Below, piece by piece: positions 23,817 through 26,545 of a DNA stretch of 26,545 nucleotides (its first letter is position 1; every line of letters starts with the position of its first letter). The stretch is from UBA6136 sp964386975 (lineage in GTDB: Bacteria; Pseudomonadota; Gammaproteobacteria; Methylococcales; Methylococcaceae), in contig CAYLUS010000028.1 in assembly GCA_964386975.1 (NCBI GenBank), positions 1 through 26,545 of the forward strand. Direction: 5' to 3'. The notes beneath the pieces were generated by a model. It was not told the origin of the DNA. It did not search any database and worked only from the letters and a program-made list of their open reading frames with translations. Both the position numbers and the translations under genes were made by a program.

Positions 23817-24814
23817 TTTTTCTTACGAGACCTTTGGTATTGATCCACCGCATGTTCATGTTCGGAAAGCGTTGAGGAGAAGACATGACGCCCATCCCCT
23901 TTGGCCACGAAATAAAGACTGCTTCCGGCCTCCGGATGAAGGGCTGCATGGATTGCCGCCAGTCCTGGCAATGCGATCGGAGTGGGTGGAAGCCCTGATC
24001 GCGTGTAGGTATTGTAAGGCGTGTCCCGTCGAAGGTCTTCGCGGCGAATGTCGCCATCGAATCCAAGTCCCAGCCCGTAAATGACACTGGGGTCAGTCTG
24101 AAGTCTCATGCCGCTCATGAGCCTTCTGACAAACACTCCCGCAATCGCCGGGCGCTCATCGGCCTGACCCGTCTCCTTCTCGATGATGGATGCCAAAATC
24201 AAGGCTTGATAGTCGCTTTCAATCGGCAAGGCAGGATCCCTCTGCGCCCATTCTTTGGCTAGAACTTTGGCCATCTTTCGTCGGGCTTTCCGCAGAATAT
24301 CGAGATCGCTGCTAAGAAGGCTGGTGAAATAGGTATCTGGAAAGAATAAGCCTTCCGGAGGCACGCCCGGCTCACCAAGGAGCACCATGATGTCCTCGGG
24401 CGTCTTTCCATCCAACTCATGGCGAAGGTTTGGGTGATGGCGGACCTTCTCGAGAAAATCCCGAAACGTAGCCCCCTCAACGACCGTTAAAGGCTGATAC
24501 CTTGAGCGCCCATCAAAGAGGCGATCGATCAATCCACGACTGGTAATTCCGACCGGCAGCAGATAATCGCCTTCCTTGAGGTCTTTGTAGGCACCGGTCA
24601 GAACTGCCCATTGAATCCACGCCGGCTCCAGTTCAAGGCCTTTTTGCCTTAATTCAATCAGCAAGGTCTCGAGAGACTCGCCTTTTCGAACCGTTAGCGC
24701 GAGCGGTTCCCGGAGATTCAGGACATGATCCATGCTGGTCCTGAAATCCGAGTAGATCCAAATCAGAAGGCCGAGTCCAGCGACCAGCCATTTCAGTTTT
24801 CGCGACCTTGCCAC
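23813..24814 (-). CDS. mltG: Endolytic murein transglycosylase MltG (YceG)
   Basis: Inner-membrane lytic transglycosylase that cuts nascent glycan strands and is thought to set glycan length. The 333-residue protein has a short cytoplasmic basic N-terminus, one membrane segment at about residues 8-21, a LysM-like region (about 40-100) and the YceG catalytic domain. The catalytic Glu is in the motif SIIEKETG (E212), followed by FVRRLMSGMRLQTDPSVIYG and the YNTYTRSGLPPTPI block. The start is GTG, which keeps the whole membrane anchor; the gene overlaps pabC by 22 bases. It is slightly shorter at the C-terminus than some homologues, ending in SRKKK. Confidence 0.95.
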   Translation of the reverse strand: MARSRKLKWLVAGLGLLIWIYSDFRTSMDHVLNLREPLALTVRKGESLETLLIELRQKGLELEPAWIQWAVLTGAYKDLKEGDYLLPVGITSRGLIDRLFDGRSRYQPLTVVEGATFRDFLEKVRHHPNLRHELDGKTPEDIMVLLGEPGVPPEGLFFPDTYFTSLLSSDLDILRKARRKMAKVLAKEWAQRDPALPIESDYQALILASIIEKETGQADERPAIAGVFVRRLMSGMRLQTDPSVIYGLGLGFDGDIRREDLRRDTPYNTYTRSGLPPTPIALPGLAAIHAALHPEAGSSLYFVAKGDGRHVFSSTLSEHEHAVDQYQRSRKKK

Positions 24815-25641
24815 GCTTCAATCGTGCGTTTTTTTTGGGCCTCCAGCCAGCCGCGTAGCTTGGTAGCCATGGGACCTTTGGGGTACACCCGGGCATCCAG
24901 CTGCGTTAGAGATTGGATGCCAATCACCCCATTGGTCAGAAACACCTCATCGAAACGCAAGAGATCCTCTGCAGTTACTCGTCTTTCCTCAACGGCGACA
25001 CCCCAATCCGTTCTGAGCGCATCGATCACCAGTTCGCGCATCACACCTTGGACCCCGCATCGGTCCAGTAAGGGTGTAACCACCTGATTCCCTTGAACTC
25101 CAAAAAGGTTGCTCATGGTGCCCTCGACCACAAATCCATCCGGATCGCGCATGATGCCCTCATCAACCGCCAAGCCTTGAAGTTCACTCCGGGCAAGGAC
25201 CTGCTCCAGTCGGTTGAGATGTTTGACCCCCGCCAGAGAGGGACTGTGACCCAGCACTGTGGTGCAGTAAGTCGCAATCATGCCCGGATCCGGCTGACTC
25301 GCCTCCGGTTTTGGGGGAAAAAGTGACAGGATACGGGTGGGGTCAGGATCGGACGGTGGTAAATAGCCCCGTCCCCCCTGGCCACGGGTGATGACGATCT
25401 TGAGGATGCCGTCCTGAACCTCTTGGAGAAAGGTCCGGATTTCAGTTTCAAGCGGAGGGATCTGTGGCGATGGCAGCTTGATTCGGCCGGCATCTCGCTG
25501 CAATCGCTGCAGATGGCGATCGAGGAAAAGGGGGGCGCCACTTTGGACCGGCAGCGTCGTGAAGACGCCGTCACCGTAGCTCAAACCTCGATCGGTCGCA
25601 TGTACGAGGCTTGAGGGTGATCCGTTGATCCAGATTTTCAT
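24793..25641 (-). CDS. pabC: Aminodeoxychorismate lyase
   Basis: PLP enzyme that releases pyruvate from 4-amino-4-deoxychorismate to give p-aminobenzoate for folate. With the ATG at 25641 the protein is 282 residues and the PLP lysine is K140 in GVKHLNRLEQ, the same number as in E. coli. Other marks are the fold-type IV start WINGSPS...DRGLSYGDGVFTT and the FVVEGTMSNLFGV block that binds PLP phosphate. Upstream in-frame starts exist (ATG at 25647, GTG at 25662), but only the 25641 start fits the family. The gene lies 58 bases after fabF and overlaps mltG by 22 bases. Some fold-IV relatives act as D-amino acid or branched-chain transaminases, but position and motifs favour PabC. Confidence 0.93.
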   Translation of the reverse strand: MKIWINGSPSSLVHATDRGLSYGDGVFTTLPVQSGAPLFLDRHLQRLQRDAGRIKLPSPQIPPLETEIRTFLQEVQDGILKIVITRGQGGRGYLPPSDPDPTRILSLFPPKPEASQPDPGMIATYCTTVLGHSPSLAGVKHLNRLEQVLARSELQGLAVDEGIMRDPDGFVVEGTMSNLFGVQGNQVVTPLLDRCGVQGVMRELVIDALRTDWGVAVEERRVTAEDLLRFDEVFLTNGVIGIQSLTQLDARVYPKGPMATKLRGWLEAQKKRTIEAWQGREN

Positions 25642-25699
25642 CGTCATTGTGCCATTGTGCACGAGGGAACGCCCCGGCGCAGGCCCAACGCACCTTGAC

Positions 25700-26545
25700 T
25701 TAGCGGTAGCGCTTAAAGATCACTGTGCCATTCGTGCCGCCAAAGCCGAACGAATTCGACATGACGTGCTCGATCTTCATGGGACGTGCGGTATGCGGCA
25801 CGTAATCAAGATCACATTGTGGATCCGGCTGATCGAGGTTGATGGTCGGCGGGGCAACCTGATCTCTGAGGGCCAACACCGAGAAAATCGCTTCAATACC
25901 GCCGGCAGCCCCAAGCATGTGGCCCGTCATCGATTTGGTAGAACTCATCGCCACGTGATGAGCATGCTCACCGAGGGTCGTCTTCACGGCCTGCGTCTCC
26001 GCCACATCACCGGCAGGAGTCGATGTGCCATGGGCGTTGATGTAGTCAATGTCGGATGGGTTCAGTCCTGCATCCCGAAGTGCACTGCGCATGCAGCGCG
26101 CTGCACCCTCCCCTCCCGCAGGCGGCTGGGTCATGTGGTAAGCATCAGCGCTCATGCCATAGCCGACTACTTCGGCCAGGATGTTGGCACCGCGACGTTT
26201 TGCATGCTCGAGTTCCTCCAGCACAACCACGCCCGCTCCATCACTCAGGACAAAGCCATCGCGGTCCTGATCAAAGGGCCGACTGGCTCTGACCGGATCA
26301 TCATTACGGCGGGTCAGCGCCTTGGCCGAGGCAAAACCGCCAAGTGAAGTTGGCGAGGTCGCCATTTCGGCACCACCAGCGACCATGACATCTGCATCTC
26401 CATACATGATCACGCGAGCAGCTTCACCAATGTTGTGCGTGCCTGTCGTACAAGCCGTCACAATCGCGAAGTTCGGACCCTGGAGGCCATATTTGATGGA
26501 GAGGTTGCCCGAGATCATGTTGATGATGTTGCTCGGGACGAAGAA
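25700..26545 (-). CDS. fabF: Beta-ketoacyl-ACP synthase II, N-terminus beyond the window
   Basis: Elongation condensing enzyme of fatty acid synthesis. The frame is open to the last base of the window, so about 130 N-terminal residues are missing; the methionine codon at 26518 is internal. The visible 281 residues hold the nucleophilic cysteine in VTACTTGTHNIGEA, the first active-site histidine in NAHGTSTPAGD, the lysine and second histidine in SSTKSMTGHMLGAAGG, and the C-terminal SNSFGFGGTNGT motif. FabF is favoured over FabB by the ACTTGTHNIG sequence and by pabC-mltG-tmk-holB downstream, a standard order in which acpP-fabF lead the operon. Confidence 0.95.
   Translation of the reverse strand, partial: FFVPSNIINMISGNLSIKYGLQGPNFAIVTACTTGTHNIGEAARVIMYGDADVMVAGGAEMATSPTSLGGFASAKALTRRNDDPVRASRPFDQDRDGFVLSDGAGVVVLEELEHAKRRGANILAEVVGYGMSADAYHMTQPPAGGEGAARCMRSALRDAGLNPSDIDYINAHGTSTPAGDVAETQAVKTTLGEHAHHVAMSSTKSMTGHMLGAAGGIEAIFSVLALRDQVAPPTINLDQPDPQCDLDYVPHTARPMKIEHVMSNSFGFGGTNGTVIFKRYR

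Noticed and set aside
26516..26518. ATG as start of fabF
   Set aside because: The nine codons upstream (FFVPSNIIN) are conserved FabF sequence, so the true start is outside the window.

Overview
This window reads as a stretch of ordinary chromosome from a gammaproteobacterium. The evidence is gene order: clpS-clpA facing infA-bpt-aat, nudJ-mnmA-purB-lolA-rarA, birA-coaX-SPOR protein, and fabF-pabC-mltG-tmk-holB are all arrangements typical of that class. Many proteins match Escherichia coli counterparts in length and even in residue numbering (EttA E188/E470, Can C42/D44/H98/C101, ClpS N34/D35/H66, PabC K140). I cannot name the genus. A SulP transporter joined to a beta-carbonic anhydrase would fit an organism that concentrates bicarbonate, including a chemolithoautotroph, but does not prove it. 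I see no insertion sequences, phage genes, CRISPR arrays, tRNA or rRNA genes. Coding density is very high and no gene-free stretch reaches 300 bases; the longest is about 185 bases, between nudJ and clpS.

Layout. (1) 1-2046, plus strand: 3' part of a SulP anion transporter, then beta-carbonic anhydrase can with no gap. (2) 2112-9614, minus strand, transcribed right to left: nudJ, mnmA, purB, lolA, rarA, birA, coaX and a SPOR-like membrane protein, mostly with gaps under 40 bases or small overlaps. (3) 9800-12490, plus strand: clpS and clpA. (4) 12503-15413, minus strand: a COG3146/FemAB-like N-acyltransferase, aat, bpt and infA. (5) 15524-22087, plus strand: ettA, deaD, a DUF815 AAA+ ATPase and metG. 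(6) 22204-26545, minus strand: fabF (cut by the window end), pabC, mltG, tmk and holB, three of the junctions being overlaps.

How the genes work together. Blocks 3 and 4 hold most of the bacterial N-degron pathway: Aat and Bpt attach Leu/Phe to protein N-termini, ClpS recognises those ends, and ClpA unfolds the substrate for ClpP (not in the window). A third predicted transferase sits one base upstream of aat. Block 5 groups translation factors (EttA, DeaD, MetG) with an ATPase of unknown role. Block 6 links fatty acid, folate, cell wall and DNA synthesis. Block 2 mixes purine synthesis, tRNA thiolation, lipoprotein export, replication repair and the biotin/CoA cofactor enzymes.

I found no clear undescribed system. 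The best leads are the run of three transferases COG3146-aat-bpt, a 9-bp inverted repeat in the leader of deaD, and the deaD-DUF815 gene pair.
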